This document shows, piece after piece, positions 35,128-49,130 of a stretch of DNA of 64,000 bases. The translations under genes were made by a program, and so were the position numbers. Each line of letters starts with the position of its first letter. The first letter of the stretch is position 1. This DNA comes from Gigaspora margarita (Eukaryota; Glomeromycota; Glomeromycetes; Diversisporales; Gigasporaceae). The notes below the pieces were generated by a model. It did no database searches and was not told where the DNA came from. It worked only from the letters and a program-made list of their open reading frames with translations. Location of the stretch: the NCBI GenBank assembly GCA_009809945.1, contig WTPW01000772.1, positions 179,867-243,866 of the forward strand, in the 5' to 3' direction.

Positions 35128-36559
35128 GTAAGTACAGTTTAGAATTATTCAAAAATATCTACACATTTTATAGTTAATGGAATTCACTATTAAATATTAC
35201 TTTTCTATTCTTTCACATAGATGGTATGTGTAGAATTATTTAAATATATATATATTTTATAGTCAATAGAATTTACTATTAAATAATGCTTTTCTATTCT
35301 TTTACTTACGGGTTAAACTACTAGGATGTATGTATAGAGTGTATTCAGAGATGATTTACGCATTTTAATCGTCAATAGAATTTTTCTTTCTTACGCGTTA
35401 AACTACAAGGATGTATGTATAGAATTTATTCAAAAAAATCTACAGTACACATTTATAGTCAATCGAATTCATGATTTTCTTTCAATTCTTTATTATGTGT
35501 TAAACTGCCAGGAGGTATGTCAGAAAAGATTTGCACATTTATAGTTAATAGAATTCCCTATTAAAATATTACTTTTATGTGTTAAACTACCAGGAAGTAT
35601 GTATAGAATTTATTTAGTAAAGGGTCTACTCACTTATAGTCAATAGAATTCTCTATTAAAATATTACTTTTCTGTTCTTTTATTTACGACCAGGGAGTAT
35701 GTATAATCAATATAATCTTCTATCAAAATATTATTTTTCCATTCTTTTGCTTACACGTTAAATTACTAGGACGTATGTATAAAATTTATTCAATAAAAGC
35801 ATACACATTTTATAGTCAATAGAATTCTCTATTAAAATATTACTTTCATATTTTTTTACCTACCAGTTTGTATGTATAGAATTAATCGAAAAAGATCCAC
35901 ACATTTCATATTCTCTATTAAAATATTATTATCCAATTCTTTTACCTACATGTCAAACTGTCAGGGAGTATGTATAGAATATCATATTTTATGGTCAATA
36001 GAAATTCTCTACTAAAATCTTACTCTTTCTATTTTTTTACTTTACGTGTTAAACTACCAGTTGGTATGTGTAAAATTTATTCAAAAAAGTTCTACATGTT
36101 TTATAGTTAATAGAAATCACTATTTAAATATAATTTCCATTCTTTTTTATTCATGTGTTAAATTACTAGGGAGTATATATAGTTCTATTAAATATTTTAC
36201 TTTTCTATTCTTTCACTTACATGTTAAACTATCAGAAAGTATGTATAGAATTTCTTAAAAAAATCCACGCACTTTATAGTTCATAAAATGATTATTAAAA
36301 TATTACTTTTTATTCATTCACTTATGTTTTAACTAACAGGGGGTATGTATTACGTATTTAATCATTAGCATTTTTTATAAAATATTACTTTTCTTTCTAT
36401 TCTTTTACTTACTGTACATGCCAAATCTACCAGGAAGTATGTATTATGTATAGAGTTTATTCAAAAAGATCTACACATTCACAGTTGGTAGAATTATTTA
36501 TTAAAAACTATTTTTCTTTCACTTGTGCATTGAACTACCAGGACGTATGTATAGAATTT

Positions 36560-36804
36560 TACTGTGATCGCCCGATGATCGTCCATCGCGAGGAAATCTG
36601 AAATTTAGTCTTGTTTTATGAATTAATAATTATTATAGTAATGTGTCTAGAAATATAAATTCTTAAGATTCTCCATTATATTCGATTCTCCAGTATTTCT
36701 TTAGCAATACACTAAATTTGGTAGTTAGTTTAACAAAATCATATTTAAAAAATGCTAAAATTTTTTGGTTTCTTCGTTGTGGACGATATCGGATGATCAC
36801 AGTA
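36560..36804. mobile_element. MITE inserted in an array intron
   Basis: The element is 36562-36802 (241 bp) with ends CTGTGATCGCCCGATGATCG and CGATATCGGATGATCACAG, flanked by TA on both sides. It lies inside the intron between the triplets at 36542 and 36902, leaving donor and acceptor intact. Confidence 0.8.
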
Positions 36805-39800
36805 ATTTGAAAAGCATGATAAAAAAGGGTCTACATAATTTAAAATCAATAAAATTCTCTACTAAATAATTTCTACTCCCACTTACATGCTAAACTAACA
36901 GGGTGTATGTATAGAATTATTCAAAAAAGATCACATTTTATAGTCATTAGAACTCTATTAAAATATTACTTTTCTATTCTTTACTTACATATTAAAAATG
37001 TCAGTGAGTATGTATAGAATTTATTCAAAAAGATCGGCACATTTTATTAATAGATCTCGATTAAAATACACTTTACTATTCTTTCATTTACTTGTTAAAC
37101 TTTCAGGATGTATGTATAAAATTTATTCAAAAAGTCTGCGCATTTTAGATCAATATGATTCTATATAATTCTTTATTAAAATACTACTTTCATTTCTTTT
37201 ACCTACGTGTTGAATAACCAGGGCGTATGTATAAAATTTATTCCCATTTTGTTGCCAATAAAATTCTTTATTAAAATATTATTTTTCTGTTCTTTTGCTT
37301 ACGTGCTACTACTAGGTCGTATGTATAACTTAATCATAAAAGATCCTTACATTTAATAGTCAACAGAATTTGTTATTAAAATATTGCTTTCTATTCGTTC
37401 GTTTACATGTTGAACTACTAGTTTGTATGTATAGAATTTATTCAAAAAAGATTCACATATTTTATAGATAATAGAATATTAAAATGTTACATTTCTATTC
37501 TTTCACGTACGCATTAAATTACCAGGAGGTATGTACTGAAATTATTCCAAAAGATCTACACATCCTATAGCCAATAGAATTCTCTATTGATTTTTTTTCT
37601 TTATTTACGTGTTAAACTACCAGTTGGTATGTATAGAATTTATTTAGAAAGATATACACGTTTTATAGTCAATATAATTTCTATTAAAATATTATTTTTC
37701 TATTCTTTTACTTGTGCCTAAATTACAGGACGTATGTATAGAATTTATTCAAAGATTTACATATTTTATAGTCAACAGAATTCTCTATTATAACAATATT
37801 TTTCTGTTTTTTTTTTATTTACATGTTAAACTAACAGTTGGTATGTATAAAATTTATTAAAAGAATCTACACATTTTATAGTTGATAGAAATCTCTATTA
37901 AAATATTATTTTTTATTCTTTTACTTATGTGATAAAACTATCAGGATGTATGTATAGAATTTAATAAAAAAAAAAGATCTAAACCTTTTATTAAAATATT
38001 AATTTTTTCTTTTCTTTTATTTACATGTTAAACTACCAGTTGGTATGTATAGAATTTATTAGAAAAGATTTATGCATTTTATAGTCAATATAATTTATAT
38101 TAAAATATTACTTTTATTTTCTTTTATTTGCATGTTAAACTACCAGGATGTATGTATAGAATTTATTCAAAAAAAATCTACAGAATTCTCTATTAAAACA
38201 TTAATTTTCTATCTATATTAAACTACCAGCTTGTATGTATAAAATTTATTCAAAAAAAGATCTCTGCATTTTAAGCCGATAGAATTTTCTAATATTACTT
38301 TTTATTAAACTACCAGGTCGTATGTATAGAATTTATCAAAAAAAAAATAAAAAATTTGCAAAACTAGATTCTCTATTGAAATATTATTTTTCTGTCCTTA
38401 TATTTACGTGTTAAACTATCAGGGTGTATGTATACAATTTATTCAATAAAGATCTATGCATTTTATGCTCTATTAAAATATCACTTTCTATTCTTTTTAA
38501 ACTACTAGTTTGTATGTATATAATTTAGTCAAAAGAGATCTATACATAGTCATAGAATTCTTATTAAATATTTTCTATTTTTTACTTACATTTTAAACTA
38601 ACAGCGGGTATGTATAGAATTTATTCAAAAAAGAAAACATCACATTTATAGTCAATAGAATTCTCTACTAAAATAACGCTTTTCCATTCTTTCACTTATA
38701 TCTTAAACTACCAGGTTGTATGTATAGAGTTTGTTCATAAAAGATTTACACAATTTATTGACAATAGAATTCTCTATTAAAATATTACTTTTCTATTCCT
38801 TTACTTACGTAAAAAATTACTAGTTTGTATGTATAGAATTTGAAAAAAAATCTACATATTTTATACTCAACAGAATTTTATTAAAATATTTTCTATTTTT
38901 TTACTTCATATTAAATTATCAGTTAGTATGTATTAAATTTATTCAAAAAAGATTTTGTCAATAGAATTCACCATTCTAATATTATTTTTCTGCTTTTTTA
39001 AATATTAAACCATAAGCTGGTATGTATATAATTTATTCAAAAAGAATTTATACATTCTATTGTCAGTAGAATTCTTTACTAAATATTACTTTTCTGTTTT
39101 ATCTACAAGCATGTATGTGTAAATTTAATCATACATTTTATAGTCAATAGAATTCTCTACTAAATACATTCTATTTTTCACTTACATATTATACTACCAG
39201 TTTGTACGTATAGAATTTATTCAAAAATTTTGTAGTCAACAGAATTCTTAATTGAAATACTGCTTTTAATTCTTTATTGAATTCTGCTTTTAATTCTCAT
39301 TAAACTACTAGCTTGTATGTATAAAATTTATTCAAAAAAGATCTAGACATTTTATAGTCAATTAATCTCTATTAAAAATACTTTTTATTCTCTCACTTAC
39401 ATGCTAAACCACCAGGTGGTATGTGTATAATTTATTCAAAAAAGATCTACATGTCTATAATCAATAGAATTCTCTATTAAACCATTAATTTTCTTTGATG
39501 AACTACCAGGCCGTATGTATTAAATTATAAAAAAAAAAGATATATACGTTTTATAGTCAATATAATTTCTAAAATATTATTTCTATTCTTTTTAAATTAC
39601 AGGATGTATGTATAAAATTTATTCAAAAATTTACATATTTTATGGTCCGTAGAATTTTTATTAAAATAACACGTTTTTGTTCTTTTACTTGCGTGTTAAA
39701 CTACCAGTTAGTATGTATGAAATTTATTCAAAGAAGATCAACACATTTTATAGTCTATTAAAATATTACATTTTTGTATTGCAAACCTACCAGTTGGTAT

Positions 39801-41168
39801 GTATAAAATTTATCAAAAAAGTTCAAAATATTTAGTTAATAAAGTTCTCGATTAAATATTATTTCTATTCTTTTTATTTACATTTTTAACTACTAGTATG
39901 TATGTATAGAATTTGTTAAAAAAAATATCTAAAATTTTGTAAGAACTCTTTATTAAAATATAACACTTTCTATTCGTTAACTTACATTCTAAACTAACAG
40001 GAAGTATGTATAGAACTTATTCAAAACTATCTACACATTTTATGATCAAAAGAATTCTTTATTAAACTATTACTTTTCTATTTTACTTACGTGTTAAACT
40101 AACAGGTGGTATGTATAGAATTTATTCAAAAAAGATCTACACATTTTATAATCATAGATTCTTTATTAAACTATTTTATTTATGTGTTAAACTACCAGTT
40201 TGTATGTATAAAACTTAAAAAGATCTAAACATTTTTATTGTCAACAGAATTCTCTATTAAAATGTTATCTTTCTACATAATTTTTATTTACGTGTTAAAT
40301 TACCAGGGCGTATGTATATAATTATTTGAAAAAGATTCATATATTTTATAGTCATTGGAATTTCTCTTAAAATATTACTTTTCAATTCTTTTATCTACAT
40401 GTTAAAATACCAGGGAGTATGTATAGAATTTATTCAAAAGATATATTTTATAGTCAATTGAATTCTCTACTAAACTATTAATTTTCTATTTTACTTTATG
40501 TATTAAACTAACAGTTGGTATGTATAGGATTTATTTACAAATGATCTACACATTTTATAGTCAATTTAATTTTCTACGAAATATTATTTTCCTATTCTTT
40601 CACTTACATTTAAACTACCAGTTGGTATGTAAAGAATGAATTTATTTATAAGAAGACCTACAAGTTATATAGGCCATATAGTTAATAAAACTCTAATAAA
40701 TATTATATTTCTATTCTTTTACTTGCATTTTGACTACTAGCCTGTATGTATAGAATCATTTGAAGAAGGTCTACACATTTTATAGTCAATAGAATTATCT
40801 TTAAATATTAATTTTCTATATGTTAAACTGCTAGCGGGTATGTATAGATTTATTCAAAAAGTTCTACATATCCATAGTTAACAATTCTCCACTAAAAACA
40901 TTATTTTCTATTCTTTTACATATGTATTAAATAACTAGCTGGTATGTATAGAATTTATTTACACATTTTATAGTCAATGGAATTCTTTATTAAAATATTA
41001 CTTTTTTGTTCTTTTATTTACACGTTAAATTATAGCTTGTATGTATAGAATTTATTTAAAAAAATCTACACATTCTATAATCAATAGAATTTTCTTCTAA
41101 CATATTACTTTTCTATTCTTTATTAACGTGTTAAACTACTAGTTTGTATGTATAAATGTGGTAGATTA

Positions 41169-41534
41169 GTATTATTAATTTCCTGGGAGTTTAAAAATTA
41201 CAGCAGAGATTCCCGATGATCATAGGATACAGATGGCCCGAAGGGTCATCTGTATCATATGATCATCGGGAATCTCTGCTGTAATTTTTAAGCTCACAGG
41301 AAATTCATGAGTAATACCCTGACTTACGTTGTTCATGCCTACCTTCATTATAATTTCACGTGATTATTTGTGACCGGGAATCTTCCCATGGAAGATTCCC
41401 GGTCATGATATGATCTCGTGGGAAATTATAATGAAGGTAGGCATGAACAACAAATAGTAAGACAGGGTATTATGCTGAAAATTTTCCGTATTTTATTATG
41501 AAATTGTAGAATTACCCCAAATTTCAGCATAATC
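41169..41534. mobile_element. three consecutive hairpins inserted in an array intron
   Basis: Hairpin 1 (41169-41316) has ~60-bp arms around GGCCCGAAGGGTC. Hairpin 2 (41329-41451) has arms GTTGTTCATGCCTACCTTCA / TGAAGGTAGGCATGAACAAC and centre TTCCCATGGAA. It is enclosed by the outer inverted pair ATACCCTGACTTAC / GTAAGACAGGGTAT. Hairpin 3 (41469-41533) has arms ATTATGCTGAAA / TTTCAGCATAAT. All lie between the triplets at 41143 and 41631. The interrupted intron would be 485 nt if spliced. Confidence 0.85.
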
Positions 41535-43304
41535 TATTTATTCCAAAAAGATCTACACATTTTATTATTAATAGAATTCTTTATTAAAATATTATCTTTC
41601 TGTTCTTTTTATTGCGTGTTAAACTATCAGAGAGTATGTATAGAATTATTTATAATCTACACATTTAATAATCAATAGAATTCTCTATTAAAATATTACT
41701 TTCGTGTTAAACTACCAGGTGGTATGTGTAGAATTTATTTATAAAAGATCTACACAGTTTATAGTTAACAGAATTCTCTACTAAGATATTATTTATTTAT
41801 TTATTTTTTTTTACTTCATATATTAAATTACTAGTTGGTATGTACAAAATTTATCCACAGATTTTATGATTATCAGTAATAGAATGCTCTATTAAAATAT
41901 TATTATTCTGTTTTTTATTTATGTGTCAAACTACTAGTTGGTATGTATAGAATCATTCAAAAAGATATACATATTTTATTGAATTAAAATATTTACTTAC
42001 ATATTAAATTACCAGCGTGTATGTATAAAATTTATTTAAAAAAGATGGTAGTTGATAGAATTTTCTATTAAAATATTACTTTCTGTTCTTTTATTTACAT
42101 GCTAAACTACTAGTTGGTATGTATAAAATTTATTCAAGAATTTAATTCGATATTATTACATACTTATTCTTTTACTTGCATGTTATACTATCAGTTTGTA
42201 TGTATAGAATTTTTTTAAAAAATAAAAGATCAATGTTTTATAGTTAGTAGAATTTTCTGTTAAAATATTATTTCTATTCTTTCAATTACATCTTAAATTA
42301 CTAGGGGGTATGTATTACACATTTTATAGCCAATCAAATTCTCTATTAAAATATTACATTCAATCCTTTTATTACATGTTCAATAAAAAACTACCAGGAG
42401 GTATGTATAGAGTTTATTCAGAAAAAATTTATAAATTTATAGTTAATATTCTTGTGCCTAAATTATTAGACGGTATATATATAGAAACTATTTTAAAAAA
42501 ATCAAAAGACTTTATATCCAATAGATTCCTCTATTAAATAATATCTTTCTATTCCACCATTAAACTACCAGGACGTATGTATAGAATTTATTCAAAAAAG
42601 ATCTACTGTACATAATAAAATTTTATATTAAATATTACTTTTTTTTTTACTTTGTTAAACTACCAGAAAGTATGTATATAACTTATTCAAAGGGTCTACA
42701 CATTTTATATTTAATAAAATTTCTATTAAAATATTACTTTCCATTCTTCACTTACTGTTAAACTACCAGAGAGTATGTATAGAATTTATTCAAAATTTAT
42801 AGTTAATAGAATTCTCTATTAAAATGTTATTTTTCTGTTCTTTTATTTATATGTTAAACTACCAGGACGTATGTTTAGAATCTACTCAAAAAAGAACTAT
42901 ACATTTTATAGTCAATATAATTTTTATTTAAATCTTACTTTTCTATTCTTTTATTTGCGTGTTAATTACCAGTTGGTATGTATAGAATTTATTTACACAT
43001 TTTATATTTATATTTATAGTAGTAGAATTCTTTATTAAATATTATTTTTTTATTCCTTATGTATTGAACTACTAGTTAGTAAGTATAAACTTTATTTTAC
43101 ACATTTATAGTCATAAAATTTATTATTAACATTACTTTTCGATATATGATAACCTACTAGTCGGTATGTATAAAATTTATTCAAATGGATCTAAACATTT
43201 TTATAGTTAAAATTCTCTATTAAATTATTACATTGCTATTCTTTTACTTATACTTTAAACCACTAGTGTGTATGTATATAAGTTATTAAAAAAATATATA
43301 CATT

Positions 43305-43516
43305 GGGTGTCAGCATAAACTAAAATAATTTTTTTAAAACTTTAAATTAAATATCTCAACAACAATTAAATCAAACTTTATAAAATTTTTATTTTAATTT
43401 TATAACTATATAAAATTAAAATAAAAAAATTATCAAGTTTGATTTAATGGTTGTTAAGATTTTAATATAAATTCTAAAAAAATTAAAAATAATTTGCTTT
43501 GTTTCTACTGACAACC
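43305..43516. mobile_element. AT-rich foldback inserted in an array intron
   Basis: The ends GGGTGTCAGCATAAAC and GTTTCTACTGACAACC are inverted, and the interior arms (TCAACAACAATTAAATCAAA / TTTGATTTAATGGTTGTT) fold around an AATTTTATAACTATATAAAATT centre. It lies between the triplets at 43267 and 43591. Confidence 0.75.
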
Positions 43517-46500
43517 ATATATTTTATAGTCAATATGACTCTATTAAAATATTGCTTTTCATTTTCTTTATTTATGTGTTAAACTACCAGGACGTATGTA
43601 TATAACCTATTCAAAAATTTACAAATTTTTTAGTCAATATAATTATTAAAATATTATTTTCTATTTCATTTGCATTTTAAATTGCCAGAACGTATGTATA
43701 GAATTTATTTATAAAAGATCTATACTTCTAAGTTAATAAGATTCTAATGAGTATTATATTTTCTATTCTTTAACTTACATGTTAAACTATCAGTTTGTAT
43801 GTTTAGAATTTATTTATAAAAGATCTACACATTTTTATAATTACATAATAAAATTCTCAATTAAAATAATATTTTTTTACTTATATATTAAAATACCAGA
43901 TCGTATGCATACAATTTATTAAAAAAGATCTATGATTTTTATTGACAATCATAAAAATATGATTTTTCTATCTTTTCTTATCAGGGTGTATGTATAGAAC
44001 TTATCAAAGAAGTATCAATAATAAGAATTCTCTATTAAAACATTACTTTTCCATTCTTCCACTTACAGTGCGTACGTATAGGATTTTATTTAAAAAGATC
44101 TACACACTCTATTGTCAATATAATTCTCTATTAAAATATTTCTATTTTTTTCTCTTAAATGTTAAACTAGCACGTATGTATAGAATTTATTCCAAAATTA
44201 TTCGTAAATTTTATAGTCAATATAATTCTCTAATTGCTTTCAAAATTTTTACATGTTAAACTACAAGTTTGTCAAGTTTGTATGTATAGAATTTATTCAA
44301 AAAAAATTTATAGATATTCTATTATCAATAAAATTCTCTATTAAAACATTGCTTTTCTGTTCTTTTACTTACATATTAAACTACAAGTTCGTATGTATAG
44401 AATTTATTTATAAAGACCATATGTTTTATAATTAATAAAATTCTCTAATAAATATTATGTTTCTATTCTTACACTTACATGTTAAAATACCAGTTTGTAT
44501 GTTAGAATTTATTCAAAAATGTTTTTTTATATTTAATAGAATTCTCTGTTAAACTATTATATTTCTGTTCTTACATGTTAAATTACCAGAATGTATGTAT
44601 AGAATACATTAAAAAGATCAACTCATTTATATTCAATATATCTTTATTAAAATATTGCTTTCTTTCACTAACGTGTTAAACTACCAGCGTGTATGTATAG
44701 AATTTATTTAAAAATATTTATACATTTAGTCAATGTAATTTCAATTAAAATATTATTTTCTATTCTTTTACTTGCGCATTAAATTACAGGGTGTATGTAT
44801 AGAATTTATTAAACATTTATGCATTTTATAGTCAATAGAACTCTCTATTAAAATAATTTTCTGTTCTTTTACTTACATTTAAACCACCAGTTTGTATGTA
44901 TAGAATTTATCTACACATTTTATAGTAGAATAATCTATTAAAATATTACTTTTTATTCTTTTACTTACGTGATAAACTATCAGGTTGTATGTATAAAATT
45001 TAGTAAAAAAAGATCTATACATCTTATAGTTAATAGAATTTCCATTAAAATATCACTTTTTCCTTATTTTATTCGTGTTAAACTACCAGGAAGTATATAT
45101 AGAATTTAATAAAAAAAATTACATATTTAATCTAATAGAATTTTCTACTAAAATATTGCTTTTTTTTTTTATTCTTTCACTTGTTGAACTACTAGCGCGT
45201 ATGTATAAAATTTATTTATAAAAGATCTACACATTTATAGCCAATAGGAATTCAGTAAAATATTTCTTTCATTTGTTAAACTACTAGCGGGTATGTATAG
45301 AATTTACTCAAAAATTTTATAACCAAAAGAATTTCAAATAAAATATTACTTTTCTATTCTTATGTGTTTAACCACCAGGGAGTATGTATATATTTACACA
45401 TTTTGTAGTCAACAAAATTCACTATTAAAATGTTACTTTTCTGTTCTTTTTGCTTACGTATTAAATTATCAGTTGGTGGCATGTATAGAATTTATTCAAC
45501 AATGCACCATACATTTTATATTCTATTAAAATATTTACTTTTCTATTTTCAATTTACATGTAAAACTACTAGGAGGTAAGTATAGAATTTATTTAAGATC
45601 TTATAATCAATAGAATTCTCTATTAAATATTACTTCTATATTTGTTAAAATACTAGTTAGTATGTATAGAATTTATTCAAAAAGATCTGCTAATTTGAAT
45701 TTTCTATTAAATTATTATTTTCTATTTTTCACTTACATGAATTCTCTATTAAAATACTACTTTCACTTATATGTTAACTACCAGTGTGTATGTATGGAAC
45801 TTATCCAAAGTATATAGTTGGTTGGAATTATTTATTAAAATATTACTTTTCTATTCTTTTATTTACACGTTAAACTATCAGGATGTATGTATAAAATTTA
45901 TTCAAAAATCCTTACATATTTTATGGTTAATATAATTCACTATTAAAATATTACTTTTCTATTCTCTCACTTACTACCAGTATGTATGTATAGAATTTAT
46001 TCAAAAAGATTTACGCATCTAAGTCAATAGAATTCTCTATTAAAACATTAATTTTCTTCTATATTAAACCACTAGTGCGTATGTATAGAATTTATTCAAC
46101 AAAAATATACATATTTTTATAGTCAATAGAATTTCTATTAAAATATTCCCTTGCTATTCTTTTATTTACGTTCAAACTACTAGTGCGTATGTATAGAATT
46201 TATTATAAAAGATTTATACATTTTATAGCAATAGAAGTTTATAATTAAAGATTATTTGTGTCAAAATACCAGGATGTATGTATAGAATTCTTCAAAAAAA
46301 TACACAGATCCATACTTCTTAAATTTACCTGGTCACTCTTTTATTTATATGTTAAACTACCAGAATGTATGTATAGAATTTATTTAAAAAAAGATCTATA
46401 TCTATACAGTCAATAAAATTCTCTATCCAATATTTCTATTCTTTTACTTATGTGCTAAATTACTAGAGCGTACGTATAAAATTTATTTAAAAAAGATTTA

Positions 46501-49009
46501 CTGTACATATTCTATAACTAATAAAATTTTCTATTAAAATATTATTTTTCAATTCTTTTTCATTCATGTTAAATTTCCAGTTCGTATGTATAGAATTATT
46601 CAAAAAAGATCTATTCATTTTATGGATTAAAAAGATTACTTTTTTTACTTACATATTAAACTATCAGGATGTATGTATAGAATTTATTCATAATATATCT
46701 ACATAGTTTATCGTCAATAGAATTAACTCACTATTAAAATATAACAATTCTATTCATTTATACGTGTTAAACTATTAGTTTGTATGTATCGAATTTATTT
46801 AAAAATGATTTAATATATGAATTATCTATTACTGTATTACTTTTAATTGTTCACTTACATGTTAAATAACTAGGTTGTATATGTAAATTTTTTTAAAAAT
46901 AATAATCAGCATTTAGTTTATAGTTAATAAAATTCTTTTTAAAATATCATCTTTTTTTAAAAACTACAGTTGGTATGATGGAATTTGTTTAAAAAGTTTA
47001 CGCACCTTATAGTCAATAGAATTTTCTACTAAATTATTATTTTTTTTATTCTTATACTTGCGTTTTAAACTATCAGTTTGTATGTATATAAGTATTCCAA
47101 AAATATTTATATATCTTATAATCAATTCATTATTAAATTTTACTTTTCTCCACATTTAAATTTCCTTTCATTCATAATACCTGCTCTTTTATTTACTTGT
47201 TAAACTACCAGGATGTATGTATAAAGTTTATTTAAAAAAGATCCACAATTTTATTGTCAATAGGACTCTCTATTAAAATATTACGTTTCCGTTCTTTTTT
47301 TATTCACATATTAAACTACCAGACCGTATGTATAAAATTTATTATGTTCTACATATTTTATAGCTAATAGATTTCTATTAAAATATTATCCTGTTTTAAT
47401 TACGTGTCAAACTACTAGTTGGTATGTATAAAAAAAAAACATCTACACATTTACAGTTAATAGAATTCCTTAATAAAATATTACTTTTCTATTTTTTTTT
47501 TTATTTATGTTAAACTACTAGGATGTATGTATAAAATTTATTCAAAAAAGATCAACACATTTATAATAGAATTTATTAAAATATTACTTTTTCATTCTTT
47601 TACTTACGTGGTAAACTATCAGGAAGTATGTATAAATTTACACAAAGATGCAAAATTTTATAACCAATGGAATTTTCATTAAAATATTACCTTTTTTAAC
47701 TTACTTGTTAAACTACCAGGAGGTATGTTCAAAAAGATTTACACATTTTATTGCCTGCCTGTAGAATTCCCTATTAAAATAATGCTTTTTTTTTTTTACT
47801 TATATTAAATACTGGTACCAGTTTGTATGTATAGAAATTATTCAAAAAAGATTCATATTTCGTAGTCAATAGAATTTTCTATTAATATATTGCTGTTCTT
47901 TTTTTACTTACATACTGTCTACCAGAGGGTATAGGATTTATTCCAAAAAGATCTACACAATTTATAGTTAATAGAATTCATATTATTTTTTTACTCTTTC
48001 ACCTACTTATTAAACTATTAGAGTGTATGTATAGAATTTCATAAAAAAAAAAAAGATCTACATATTTGATAATAGAATTTACTATTAAAAATATTATTTT
48101 CCTTTTCTTTTACTTATCAAACTACTAGTTGGTATGTATATAATTTGCTCAAAACAGAACAGAATTCTCTATGCAAATATTATTTCTAAGATCTTTCATT
48201 TACATGTTAAATCACCAGGGAGTATGTATAGAATTATTCAAAAAAAAAAATTAAGCATTTGTTAGCCAATAGACAATAGAATTCTTTACTAAAATTTTTT
48301 TTTTATTATTATTATTCACTTACTATTAAACTATTAGACGGTATGTATAATAAAATTTCTTAAATAAAGGATTTATGCATTTTTTTAGTAATAGAAAATG
48401 TCAATTCTTTCCTTACGTGCTAAACTTTTAGAAGGTATGTATAAAGTTTTATTCAAAAACAAACTTGTAGTCAATAGAATTCTCTATTAAAATATTACTT
48501 TATATATTACTTTTCTGTTCTTTACTTACGCGTTAAACTATCAGGAAGTATGTATAGAATATATTCAAAAAAATATTCACACACCTCATATCCAATAGAA
48601 TTCTCTATTATAACTTTATATTCTTATTCTTTTACTTCGTGTTAAATTATCAGGAGGTATGCACAGTAGAGAATTTTTTTGAAGAAAGACCTACACAGTG
48701 GTGATAAATAGAACTTTATTAAAAAAAATCTTACTTTTCTGTCCTTTCGCTTATATGTTAAACTACTAGACGGTATGTATAATAGAATTTATTCAAAAAC
48801 AAAAAGATCTATACATTTTTTTTTATAGTTAAACAGTAAAATATTCAACTTTTTCATTTTTACATGTTAAACTACCAGAGCGTATGTATAAAATTTATTC
48901 AAAAAAAGAATCTACAAATTTTATAAGTCAATAGACTTTATTAAAATATAATTTCTTTATTCTTACATATTAAATTATTAGAAAGTATGTAAAAATTTTG
49001 TAATAATAA

Positions 49010-49130
49010 TATCCTGATCCGTTGGGATTAACAGAAACAAAGTTTCCACTTATTCACATACGAATCAGGGTATCATTAATTAATCCTCCCATGATCTTGA
49101 TATAGTGATCAGGGGATTAATACAAAAAAA
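49010..49130. mobile_element. small insertion in an array intron
   Basis: About 120 bp with inverted words ATATCCTGATCCGT / ACGAATCAGGGTAT and a second hairpin TTAATCCTCCCATGATC / TGATCAGGGGATTAA. It lies between the triplets at 48982 and 49194. Confidence 0.65.

Noticed and set aside
42310-44435. Short forward open frames inside the cassette array (for example 42310-42537, 43990-44259, 44253-44435)
   Set aside because: They start at the ATG of GTATGT and run through intron sequence of neighbouring cassettes; their peptides mirror the repeat and not a protein family.
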